The notes below the pieces were generated by a model. The model was not told where the DNA came from. It was given only the letters and a program-made list of their open reading frames with translations, and searched no databases. Shown here piece after piece: positions 48,003-55,959 of a stretch of 64,000 nucleotides of DNA. Each line of letters opens with the position of its first letter. Position 1 is the first letter of the stretch. The position numbers and the translations under genes were made by a program. The stretch is from contig NZ_CABHMS010000001.1 of assembly GCF_902167635.1 (NCBI RefSeq), positions 992,001-1,056,000 on the forward strand, written 5' to 3'. The DNA comes from Chitinophaga vietnamensis. Lineage in GTDB: Bacteria; Bacteroidota; Bacteroidia; Chitinophagales; Chitinophagaceae.

Positions 48003-48464
48003 ATGCCACAGTTTATTGATAGTTATTTTTTGATTGATACCAGAGAGAAGGATCAAATTTTTAAAGTTGTGAATACATTTGTTCCTGAGTGGGAAAAGAC
48101 GGCAGATGATTTTCCTATTCCTCTATATTCTGAAGAGCCTACTAGAATATTTGAATCAGTCGATGAATTATTTACTTATTTGGAAACTCATAAGAATGAG
48201 GTTTATTCCATTTATTTAAAGAACTTAAATGAAGTTGATGCAATTAGGTATATAATGATATTTTATACAGATGATGGGAAAGCTATAGTGGGCTTTTCTA
48301 CTCCAGGAAGAGTTGTAGAAAGTGAAACTGCAATCTCTTTATATAAAACTTTGAAACATTTTTTGAATGCTGAAATTAGCTGTATGACTATAGAGGAATC
48401 GCCACCTGATAATTCAGTCGAATTTGAACTCTTTTGTAAGGAGAGATTTGTACCTGACCTATAA
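48003..48464 (+). CDS. Putative immunity protein 1
   Basis: 153 residues, acidic, no signal peptide, AT-rich codon use like the toxin tip before it. It begins 16 bases after the RHS stop. The position directly behind a toxin tip, small size and cytoplasmic nature are typical of immunity genes, which protect the producer from its own toxin. Sequence features such as SVDELFTYLETHKNEVYSIY and VGFSTPGRVVESETAISLYK are not from a family I can name. The partner is the C-terminal toxin of the 2956-residue protein. Confidence 0.7.
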   Translation: MPQFIDSYFLIDTREKDQIFKVVNTFVPEWEKTADDFPIPLYSEEPTRIFESVDELFTYLETHKNEVYSIYLKNLNEVDAIRYIMIFYTDDGKAIVGFSTPGRVVESETAISLYKTLKHFLNAEISCMTIEESPPDNSVEFELFCKERFVPDL

Positions 48465-48501
48465 ACAATAAACCTCACCACTGGTGGGGTTTATTGTTTA
48501 T
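48461..48501 (+). terminator. Terminator after immunity gene 1
   Basis: ATAAACAATAAACCTCAC pairs with GTGGGGTTTATTGTTTAT over 18 bases with one wobble. Its CCTCACCACTGGTGGGG centre resembles the terminator after the second pair at 52079-52104. Confidence 0.8.
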
Positions 48502-48593
48502 ACGCAGCTCTTGTTTTAGCATCCTGGATTTTTCTTAGGGCCTGGTTCATTTACCGCAGAGGGAGGTGTAGAGCATACAGTAATATGGGAAAC
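48502..48593 (+). pseudogene. Short remnant between the two RHS cassettes
   Basis: About 90 bases lacking an intact gene. The first part aligns ungapped with 53454 onward (GTTTATAC ... GTTTTAGCATCC). One frame (after a stop at 48517) reads GPGSFTAEGGVEHTVIWET and runs into the RHS repeat in another frame. It looks like leftover coding sequence from an older displaced cassette. This is an interpretation with little evidence. Confidence 0.35.
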
Positions 48594-51049
48594 ATCAGGC
48601 GGGCAACCTGGTAAGAACGGTTCCACCAGCGGGCGTGGTAGTGGACCGTTCCCAAGCCTGGCTGGATGGCGTGAAGGCTGCCAGGGCGGCTAATCAGGTC
48701 AAAACGCCGGCGCATACCATGTCTACGGTGTATCGTTATAATACCCTCAACCAGGTGGTCACGCAGCTCTCACCGGATGGTGGCAAGAGCCGCTTCTGGT
48801 ATGACCGTTTGGGCAGGCTGGCGATATCGCAGAATGCAAAGCAGGCGGTGGTTAGCGCGTACAGTTATACCTTGTATGATGTCTTGGGCAGAATAACAGA
48901 GGTAGGAGAGATCAGCAGCAGCACGCCCATGTCTGATGCGGTTAGCCGCGATGCTACCGCCTTGCAGACCTGGATAGATAATGCAGGTAACTCGAAGGCG
49001 CAGATCACCCGCACGGTATATGATATTGCCAACTGGGCACTGGCCGGCGGGATGCTGAGCGGCAACAATGTCCGCAACCGGGTGGCCTACAGCATGGTGT
49101 ATAACAACTATGCAGATATTGCCGGTGGTAACTATGCCAGCGCTACCTTCTACGGCTATGATATTCACGGTAACGTAGATACGCTGTTGCAGGATTATAA
49201 GAAAGGACTGCTGAATGATGGCGCTAACCGCTTCAAAAAGATCATCTACGATTATGATCTGATCAGCGGAAAAGTGAACCTGGTATCTTACTCGCCAGGC
49301 TTTAAAGATGCCTTCTATCATCGCTATACGTACGATGCAGAGAACCGCCTCACCAATGTGGAAACGAGCCGTGATAGCATCTATTGGGAAAACGATGCTT
49401 ACTACCAGTACTATAAACATGGTCCTTTGTCGCGTGCCGTGATCGGTCATCAGCAGGTACAGGGCCTCGACTACGCCTATACGTTACAAGGCTGGCTGAA
49501 GGGTGTGAACAGTACCACCGCTACTTCCGCCTATGATATGGGCGGAGATGGCCAGTCCGGTGCACGAGCCGCCACCGACGCCTTCGGTTATGCATTGCAT
49601 TACAACGGCAGCGATTATCAGTCGATCAATACCAGTGTGAAACCCTTTGCCAGCGCTTCGGTATCGGCGGGCTTCAAGCCGCTGTATAATGGTAACATCG
49701 CTGCCATGAGCATGCAGCTGCCCAAAGTAGGAGAGCCGCTGTTGTATACCTATGGCTACGATGCGCTCAACCGCATCATCGCGATGGATGCCAACCGCAC
49801 GTTCAACGCCGCAACCAATACCTGGACGCCCACAGCGATCAACGATTTCAAGGAAAGGGCATCTTACGATGCCAATGGCAATATACTTTCGTATATCCGT
49901 AACGGTAATAACACCTTTGCCGGCAAGCCCCTGGGCATGGATAGCCTCAGCTATAACTATGCCTCCGGTAAAAACAGGTTAAATTATATCAACGATGCCG
50001 TTAGCGGCAGCAACTATGGCAATGATATCGACAACCAATCGCCCGGTAACTACCGATACGACAGCATCGGCAATATGACCAGCGATGTAGCCAACGGCAT
50101 CGACAGCATCTACTGGACGGTGTACGGCAAGATCAGCAGGATCAAGAAAAGCAACGGCACGACCATCGACTACACCTACGACGTGGCGGGCAACCGCATC
50201 AGCAAGGCTGTCAGCGGCGTACAAACGTGGTACGTGCGCGATGCCAGCGGCAACGTGATGAGCGTGTATACGGTACAAGACCCGGCCATCAACAATGGCC
50301 GCATCACACAAACCGAAACACACCTTTATGGCAGCAGCCGGCTGGGTATGAGCACCCTTCAGATCATACCGGATACTACCCGCGTACCGTCAGTTACAAG
50401 GAATGGTATTAAAAACGGAATTAATGTTATATTTACAAGAGGTAACAAGCTCTTTGAATTAAGCAATCACCTGGGCAACGTGCTGGCCACCGTCTCAGAC
50501 CGCAGAACAGCGGTATCCCTGAATGGCAGCAGCATAGACCACTATGACCCGGTGATCGCCAGCGCGCAGGAATACTATCCGTTCGGCTCCCTGATGCCGG
50601 GCCGCGGCGGCCACCTTTCGGCCGCTGGCTGGTCGTCCGGCAGCACTACCGTCAACGGTTACACGCTGCCCGAATCCCTGACCGTATCCCAACGTGGTGG
50701 CAACCAGCCACCCGAATACGTAGCATCCACCTCTATCGACTTCGTTACCGGCTTCGACAGCAACACCGGTGATAACTATGACGCGTATATTGCTGATGGC
50801 AGCTATGCGGGTGGTAGTAGTGGAGCAGGGAGCGTAGCGAATAGCGGAGGAGGGTATAGGTATGGGTTTAATGGGAAGGAGAATGACAACGAGATCAAGG
50901 GAGAGGGGAATGAACAGGATTATGGATTTAGAATTTATGATCCACGAATTGCAAAGTTCCTTAGTGTTGATCCTTTGACGCAAGAATACCCTTGGTACAC
51001 ACCATATCAGTTTGCAGGGAATAAACCTATAGAAGCTATAGATCTGGAT
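48594..51049 (+). repeat. Direct repeat copy B (RHS core of the promoterless cassette)
   Basis: Partner of 44691-47146, starting abruptly in the middle of an RHS coding region (ATCAGGCGGGCAACCTGGT). Beyond its right end the sequence codes for a different toxin tip. Confidence 0.93.
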
Positions 51050-51838
51050 GGAGCTGAAGAATGGATGATGCAGCAGGGATTTGCAGCTAAGCAAAAGGCA
51101 GAAATGGAGATTGCACGGGCGGATAAAGTCGCACAAGACCACGTGAGGGCTCTTACACGTATTCCGGAGAACCATATAATGTCATTAGACGTGCATGGTG
51201 TTCTTCATATAGGTCCGGAATCAAAAGTGAAAGAAAGAGTTGCCTATATTAATGAAGAGTATAAAATTGCACTTGGAGAAACTATAGCTGGTGGTCCTTT
51301 TGCTTCTGCTGGATATTTGATTGAAGGAGATAAAGGTGCATTTAAAGGAGCTGTGCTGGATCAAACTGCAATGGCGATTGGTGGTATCCCTGCTGAGAAC
51401 TCTGTAGTTTTTCCTAAGCAAATTAATATTGGTAAGCCTCTATCTATTCCTGAAACAGCACAGAGATATCCGGGAACGTTAGCTATTGAACCAGGAGGTA
51501 AGTTTTCTGAAAGTGAGATTGAAGCTGCCAAGTATATGCGTGCACAAGGGAATGATGTGATGTTGCGTAAGCCTACAGGAACAAGAGCTCAGGGAGGAAC
51601 ATCAGATTTATTAGTTAATGGAATAAACTATGATGTTTATACCCCCATTACCAAGAATCCAAAGAATATTATATCTGCAATAGCGAGTAAAAACTCACAG
51701 GCAACTGGCATCGTGCTTGATTTGTCTAAAACACCAGTTACAGCAGATCAATTAGGAAATGTTTTAAAAAGAGTTCAAGGTACAGGAGCAAAAAATATTA
51801 AGAACATTGTAATACTACCAAAAGATGCCAAAGATTAG
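48635..51838 (+). CDS. Orphan RHS C-terminal half with CdiA-like nuclease tip
   Basis: 1067 codons from a GTG with no visible ribosome-binding site and no signal peptide. The RHS frame continues upstream only to a stop at 48581. Residues 1 to about 805 match residues 1873-2680 of the full-length RHS protein. The tip (about 945-1067) contains GGKFSESEIEAAKYMRAQGN, RKPTGTRAQGGTSDLLVNGI, NYDVYTPITKNPKNIISAIA and ATGIVLDLSKTPVTADQL. This resembles the C-terminal tRNase domain of CdiA toxins (PD-(D/E)xK type), with Glu/Asp candidates for metal binding. It is probably a stored cassette rather than an expressed protein. Confidence 0.75.
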   Translation: MVVDRSQAWLDGVKAARAANQVKTPAHTMSTVYRYNTLNQVVTQLSPDGGKSRFWYDRLGRLAISQNAKQAVVSAYSYTLYDVLGRITEVGEISSSTPMSDAVSRDATALQTWIDNAGNSKAQITRTVYDIANWALAGGMLSGNNVRNRVAYSMVYNNYADIAGGNYASATFYGYDIHGNVDTLLQDYKKGLLNDGANRFKKIIYDYDLISGKVNLVSYSPGFKDAFYHRYTYDAENRLTNVETSRDSIYWENDAYYQYYKHGPLSRAVIGHQQVQGLDYAYTLQGWLKGVNSTTATSAYDMGGDGQSGARAATDAFGYALHYNGSDYQSINTSVKPFASASVSAGFKPLYNGNIAAMSMQLPKVGEPLLYTYGYDALNRIIAMDANRTFNAATNTWTPTAINDFKERASYDANGNILSYIRNGNNTFAGKPLGMDSLSYNYASGKNRLNYINDAVSGSNYGNDIDNQSPGNYRYDSIGNMTSDVANGIDSIYWTVYGKISRIKKSNGTTIDYTYDVAGNRISKAVSGVQTWYVRDASGNVMSVYTVQDPAINNGRITQTETHLYGSSRLGMSTLQIIPDTTRVPSVTRNGIKNGINVIFTRGNKLFELSNHLGNVLATVSDRRTAVSLNGSSIDHYDPVIASAQEYYPFGSLMPGRGGHLSAAGWSSGSTTVNGYTLPESLTVSQRGGNQPPEYVASTSIDFVTGFDSNTGDNYDAYIADGSYAGGSSGAGSVANSGGGYRYGFNGKENDNEIKGEGNEQDYGFRIYDPRIAKFLSVDPLTQEYPWYTPYQFAGNKPIEAIDLDGAEEWMMQQGFAAKQKAEMEIARADKVAQDHVRALTRIPENHIMSLDVHGVLHIGPESKVKERVAYINEEYKIALGETIAGGPFASAGYLIEGDKGAFKGAVLDQTAMAIGGIPAENSVVFPKQINIGKPLSIPETAQRYPGTLAIEPGGKFSESEIEAAKYMRAQGNDVMLRKPTGTRAQGGTSDLLVNGINYDVYTPITKNPKNIISAIASKNSQATGIVLDLSKTPVTADQLGNVLKRVQGTGAKNIKNIVILPKDAKD

Positions 51839-52058
51839 ATGCCTATGTAATAATGTGATTGGGTTAAGCGAAATACCAAGCCCTAATCAATTGCTAATTA
51901 TATCAGATAAAGAATTTGACGAAATTTATTCAGACTGTATAGATCCTGATAAGCTATATGAAAAGTTTAGCATTGTGGCGAAGTGTAATGTTTGTGGAAG
52001 ACTGCATATTTTTTGGGATGGATTTGATAAAGCTCCTATTATCTATAAACCAGAATGA
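51825..52058 (+). CDS. Putative immunity protein 2
   Basis: 77 residues, overlapping the toxin gene by 14 bases, which favours translational coupling. Paired cysteines RCLC near the start and KCNVCG near residue 54 look like a small zinc ribbon, followed by RLHIFWDGFDKAP. It is AT-rich like the toxin tip. It is expected to neutralise the CdiA-like nuclease of the second cassette. The pairing rests on position, and I cannot name the family. Confidence 0.65.
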   Translation: MPKIRCLCNNVIGLSEIPSPNQLLIISDKEFDEIYSDCIDPDKLYEKFSIVAKCNVCGRLHIFWDGFDKAPIIYKPE

Positions 52059-52078
52059 GGTATAAGTTTGTAAAGCAG

Positions 52079-52104
52079 AAACCCCGCCACTGTGGTGGGG
52101 TTTT
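52079..52104 (+). terminator. Terminator after immunity gene 2
   Basis: AAACCCCGCCAC / GTGGTGGGGTTT stem with one wobble, then TTTT. Similar to the hairpin after immunity gene 1. Confidence 0.75.
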
Positions 52105-53451
52105 GCTATTTTAGGGACTATTTCAAGAAGTGTGTAAACTTAAAAATCGGGGATCAATTTATAATTAGATTCTCACTCTGCTATCAAAAATAGTTAAAAA
52201 CTGATTTAGGATCATGCCCCAATTTCTAATGGGCATGGTCCATTTTTTTGATACCTCCCGCAAAGCCAAATATACTGATTTAAGGACAGCTTCGTCAGTA
52301 GGGAAGGATAGCTTGTTTTTGGTGTATTTTCTAATTTTGCCATTCAGATTTTCAATGAGATTGGTCGTGTAGATGATCTGCCTGATCTCCAAGGGGAAGT
52401 CAAAAAAGACAGTCAGTTCCTCCCAGTTTTCACGCCAGCTTTTGATGGCGTATGCATACTTTGCACTCCATTTAATATCCAATGCGTCAAGAGCAGCCAT
52501 GGCAGCTTGTCTGGTTGGCGCGGCATAAATATCCTTCATGTCCGTGGTAAACTCCTTTTTATCTTTCCAGACCACATAGCGGCAACTGTTACGTATCTGG
52601 TGCACGACACACACTTGAGTGGCAGACTGAGGGAACACCGATTTGATGGTCTGAGTGAAGCCATTAAGATTATCGGTGGCTGTTATTAAGATATCTTCCA
52701 GGCCACGGGCCTTCAGATCTGTAAGTACAGTCATCCAGTAAGCAGCTGATTCATTCTTACCCAGCCACATTCCCAGGACTTCTTTGAGGCCACCCCGCTT
52801 TAGGCCCACTGCGATATAAACAGTTTTGTTCACTACTTTGCTACTCTCCCGTACCTTGAACACAATGCCATCCATCCAAACGATGAGGTAAACCGGTTCT
52901 AACGGTCGGTTTTGCCAGGCGACAATATCTTCGGTCACACGGCTGGTGATGCGGCTGATCGTGGCCGTGGAAACGTCAAAGTTATAGACTTCCCTTATTT
53001 GCTCTTCTATGTCAGATACACTCATTCCCTTGGCATAAAAAGATACTATTATCTCTTCCAGCCCCTGAACCATTCCTTCGCGTTTAGGTACGATCATTGG
53101 GTTAAAACTGGCATCACGATCTCTAGGTACTTTTATTTCAGATTCATCATAGCTGGTCTTAATCTTCTTTTTACCGTATCCATTGCGGCTATTTTCGCTT
53201 TCATTGGGCTCATGCTTATCATAGCCTAAATGGCTATCCAATTCACCTTCCAGCATCTTTTCAATGCCCCGTTTCTGAATTTGGGCCAGGAAATTATTTA
53301 ACTGATCGGCCGTTTTAAACTGCTTCAGAAAGTCGTCTGATAAAAAATCTTCTGTCTTCATAAAACTGTATATGCTTTAAAATTAAAAAATCGGAGCCAA
53401 ACCCCGATTTTTATCATTTACACAGTTTTTGAGATAGTGTCTTAAAATACC
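52105..53451 (-). mobile_element. IS256-family insertion sequence
   Basis: One transposase gene between inverted ends. Left end GGGACTATTTCAAGAAGTGT (from 52114), right end on the minus strand GACACTATCTCAAAAACTGT (from 53441), both continuing to AAAAATCGGGG. The similarity extends outward through TATTTTA on both sides, so the true tips may be about 52105 and 53451. No obvious 8-9 base target duplication is seen. It separates the second cassette from its 3' tail. Confidence 0.85.
52165..53361 (-). CDS. IS256 family transposase
   Basis: 398 residues, the family length, intact. DDE catalytic signs: Asp in [15 protein letters not shown], Asp in [15 protein letters not shown] followed by CVVHQIRNS, and a C-terminal Glu candidate in [16 protein letters not shown]. 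The N-terminal [20 protein letters not shown] and [17 protein letters not shown] are typical for the family. It is transcribed away from the toxin cassette. Confidence 0.95.
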   Translation of the reverse strand: MKTEDFLSDDFLKQFKTADQLNNFLAQIQKRGIEKMLEGELDSHLGYDKHEPNESENSRNGYGKKKIKTSYDESEIKVPRDRDASFNPMIVPKREGMVQGLEEIIVSFYAKGMSVSDIEEQIREVYNFDVSTATISRITSRVTEDIVAWQNRPLEPVYLIVWMDGIVFKVRESSKVVNKTVYIAVGLKRGGLKEVLGMWLGKNESAAYWMTVLTDLKARGLEDILITATDNLNGFTQTIKSVFPQSATQVCVVHQIRNSCRYVVWKDKKEFTTDMKDIYAAPTRQAAMAALDALDIKWSAKYAYAIKSWRENWEELTVFFDFPLEIRQIIYTTNLIENLNGKIRKYTKNKLSFPTDEAVLKSVYLALREVSKKWTMPIRNWGMILNQFLTIFDSRVRI

Positions 53452-53528
53452 TGTTTATACCTGGCGCAGGTTTTAGCATCCCTGAAATAAATACCGATGA
53501 GATCAAAGAGGCTATTCTGTCTTCTTGA
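53451..53528 (+). pseudogene. Remnant of a coding tail after the IS element
   Basis: An open frame running out of the IS ends IPGAGFSIPEINTDEIKEA then ILSS and a TGA at 53526. It aligns without gaps with the sequence after immunity gene 1 (48500 onward), where the frame is degenerate. It may be the C-terminal end of an ancestral toxin or immunity gene left behind when cassettes were inserted. Confidence 0.35.
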
Positions 53529-53584
53529 GTGCGGTAATCTTCTTAACGCAAGCAACATCCAGGAAACTATTACCTAACCTCCCC

Positions 53585-55066
53585 CTACAACGACACATTA
53601 CTCGAATTAACCACTTTCACAGCCTCTCCCCCCGACGACGAAGGCTGTAATGTCACTCTCTTTCCATTCAAGCCATTCACATCTTCCAGATAAACCGCCG
53701 GACGAACATCCGTTGAAGAAAATCCGAGAAAAACACTGTCAAGTGTGATCTGTTGTGCATGGCGCACATATAGTCCATAGGCGGGCAGCGAGGCGCCGAA
53801 CATCCTGTTCTCGGGGTAGTTCCCTTGGCTTTCAATAACAACGTGGGAGGCATCTGCCGCGTTGCCGCCGCCAGGACAGGTAATGAAAATATTCCGCAGC
53901 ACTACCTGCTGTACATAGTTGCCTGGCCATCCTGTGATGGAGCTGCTCATCTTTGATACGGATACTGCATTGATATCGCTGATCAATATATTGCGCATCG
54001 TACCTGGCATATGGGCGCTATCCGGATTCATTCTGCTGCGGTCTCCTAGTTTGATAAAGATAGGCGTCTGTATGCCGGTCATGTTGATATGACTAATGGA
54101 AATGTCCGACATCAGGCCGCCATCCACCATCTCCAGGGCAAGGCCTGATACGGCGGAAAGACTATCCGTAATCCCTGGAACAGTTTGTTGCCAGTGGAAA
54201 AATGGTGATACCGGCGGGCGCGATACCGTACAGTTTTGAATATTGATATTAATAAAACCCGTGGTGGAGCCTGTTCCCATTTTAATGGAGTTGCAGTCGC
54301 TGGCTACGGTACAGTTGGAGATCTGTACGTTGCGGCAAGGCACTGGCGCATTGCTTTTAAGACATATCCCGTCGTCTTCTGACTGTATATGGCAATTGGT
54401 GATAGTAACATCCTGTGCATCAATATCGATACCATCATTATTCAGGTTGGCATAGCTGTAAACGCTTACTGAATCCAGGTGCACATCCTGACAATAAAAA
54501 TAATACTGTACCCAGTCGGCGGCTGAGTGAAGTTGGATGCCATGTACTTTGATGTGCTGGCAATGAATAAAATATACAAGTTTAGGACGGTATCTTTCGT
54601 CGGCGCCGGTCATGAAATCCCTGCTTCCTCCCTGCCCGTCAATGGTGCCCGGACCGGATATGCCAATGTTTTGTGCATCGTCTGCGGCAATGAGCGCAAA
54701 ATTATTTCCGCCGTGATACTTACTTTTATTGATGGGATAATCTTTGATATAAGGGCTTCCCAACAAAGTGCCTCCTGCCTGAACATACAGGGTGACGCCG
54801 GATTTCAGATAGATCGTTCCTGTGAGAAAGGTGCCTTTGGGCACTACCACGATTCCGCCTCCCTTTTGTGTACAGGCGTCAATGGCAGACTGGATCGCGG
54901 TGGTGTTCATCACATGTCCGTCACCTACTGCGCCGAACCTGGTGATCAGGAATGAGGTGGTATCTGCTAACGCTTCCGGATATACGGAGGACGTTTTATT
55001 ACAAGCGGTGGAGAGGTGTGCTAGAAGAATGAAAGAGAACAGATGAAATAGCGGCTTCATAAACAT
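53585..55066 (-). CDS. GH28 polygalacturonase-like lipoprotein
   Basis: 493 residues. Lipobox LAHLSTACNK indicates a lipoprotein. The sequence is a right-handed beta-helix enzyme of glycoside hydrolase family 28, which cleaves galacturonan in pectin. Family landmarks are TRFGAVGDGHVMNTTAIQSA, GGTLLGSPYIKDYP, ISGPGTIDGQGG, NNDGIDIDAQDVTITNC and CHIQSEDDGICLKSN, which carry the catalytic aspartates. The start may be the second Met (MKPLFHL, 55060). It stands alone, with no SusCD pair next to it. Confidence 0.88.
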   Translation of the reverse strand: MFMKPLFHLFSFILLAHLSTACNKTSSVYPEALADTTSFLITRFGAVGDGHVMNTTAIQSAIDACTQKGGGIVVVPKGTFLTGTIYLKSGVTLYVQAGGTLLGSPYIKDYPINKSKYHGGNNFALIAADDAQNIGISGPGTIDGQGGSRDFMTGADERYRPKLVYFIHCQHIKVHGIQLHSAADWVQYYFYCQDVHLDSVSVYSYANLNNDGIDIDAQDVTITNCHIQSEDDGICLKSNAPVPCRNVQISNCTVASDCNSIKMGTGSTTGFININIQNCTVSRPPVSPFFHWQQTVPGITDSLSAVSGLALEMVDGGLMSDISISHINMTGIQTPIFIKLGDRSRMNPDSAHMPGTMRNILISDINAVSVSKMSSSITGWPGNYVQQVVLRNIFITCPGGGNAADASHVVIESQGNYPENRMFGASLPAYGLYVRHAQQITLDSVFLGFSSTDVRPAVYLEDVNGLNGKRVTLQPSSSGGEAVKVVNSSNVSL

Positions 55067-55137
55067 AGTATATCGTGCGTTTTGGACAGCCTTCCGTGGC
55101 GAAGGTTTAACAATTACGAAGAAATGAATTTTCCCCG

Positions 55138-55145
55138 TAGCTTTG
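55138..55145 (+). promoter_or_regulatory. Predicted -7 box
   Basis: TAGCTTTG (TAnnTTTG) lies 19 bases before the lipoprotein start at 55165. The leader would be very short. Confidence 0.5.
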
Positions 55146-55164
55146 CCCTACATACATTATCCTT

Positions 55165-55896
55165 ATGCGCCTGTACTCCAACCCGGCCCCAATTTCGCCC
55201 GCAGGAAAACTGCTGTTGCTCCTGTTATCCGCCGCTTGTTTCGCTTGTAAGAACAGCAAGCAGGACAACTTCGCACAAACGATCCTGATCTCACCGCAAA
55301 CGATGGTGAAGACGATGGAAGATACCGCTGCAAGGCTGCCGCTGCCAGCAGATTCCGGCAAGCTCGATAGCTATAGCCGCCCGCCATTGCGTGCGGAAGT
55401 GCGCAACACCGGCGAGCAGGAAGATGCTATTGCGTATAGCCTTCGTGTGTTTAACGGCAATAAACAGGTATTTTATAAAAAGTGTTTTTTCAGCGCTGGC
55501 AAAATGTGCTTGTTCAACAACAGGTATTTCTCTGTACAGCTGAAAAAAGATGTGGCGGAAACGGCCGCCACGGGCGTATTGTACCTGGTGGATATGGAAA
55601 AAGGCAAAGCGGTGGCAGTAGACTCCATGACTAACGGCACCAATGCCCCGATGTTCAATATCGACAACAAAGTGATACTGTTGTATGTCAATGATAACCT
55701 GGAGTTATGCGCCTATAATGTCCGCTCGCATACGACAAAGAAGATTGCTAAAATTATTCCGCGGGATATGGAAGAAGAAGAGCTGGACGTGATCGATCTT
55801 GATCTGACACAAAATAATCATCAGCTCAGTGGTAAGTTATTCATTCATTATGAAGATGAGCCTTACTACGTACCGGTGTCTATTGCGGTAAATTAA
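55165..55896 (+). CDS. Small lipoprotein of unknown function
   Basis: 243 residues. Lipobox LLLLLLSAACFACKNSK (two candidate cysteines). The rest is beta-strand-rich with blade-like repeats (RYFSVQLKKDVAETAATGVL, KVILLYVNDNLELCAYNVRS) and may be a partial propeller. The family was not recognised. It is divergent from the GH28 gene and has its own promoter-like box and terminator. Confidence 0.6.
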   Translation: MRLYSNPAPISPAGKLLLLLLSAACFACKNSKQDNFAQTILISPQTMVKTMEDTAARLPLPADSGKLDSYSRPPLRAEVRNTGEQEDAIAYSLRVFNGNKQVFYKKCFFSAGKMCLFNNRYFSVQLKKDVAETAATGVLYLVDMEKGKAVAVDSMTNGTNAPMFNIDNKVILLYVNDNLELCAYNVRSHTTKKIAKIIPRDMEEEELDVIDLDLTQNNHQLSGKLFIHYEDEPYYVPVSIAVN

Positions 55897-55903
55897 AATA
55901 AAA

Positions 55904-55936
55904 ATCCCCTCGCGATGAGGGAGGGGATTTTTTGTA
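55904..55936. terminator. Bidirectional terminator
   Basis: AAAATCCCCTC / GAGGGGATTTT-like stem (with GCGATGAGG loop) and T runs on both sides, between the convergent lipoprotein and nrdA genes. Confidence 0.85.
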
Positions 55937-55959
55937 TACTTAATAACCCTGTTTTGTAA

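Noticed and set aside
48594-51838. Copy B treated as an ordinary degraded pseudogene
   Set aside because: The frame is intact over 1067 codons with mostly synonymous differences, so a stored or imported cassette is a better reading.
52100-53460. Target-site duplication of the IS256 element
   Set aside because: Flanking bases GCTATTTTA and TTAAAATAC look complementary rather than directly repeated, so no duplication can be claimed.
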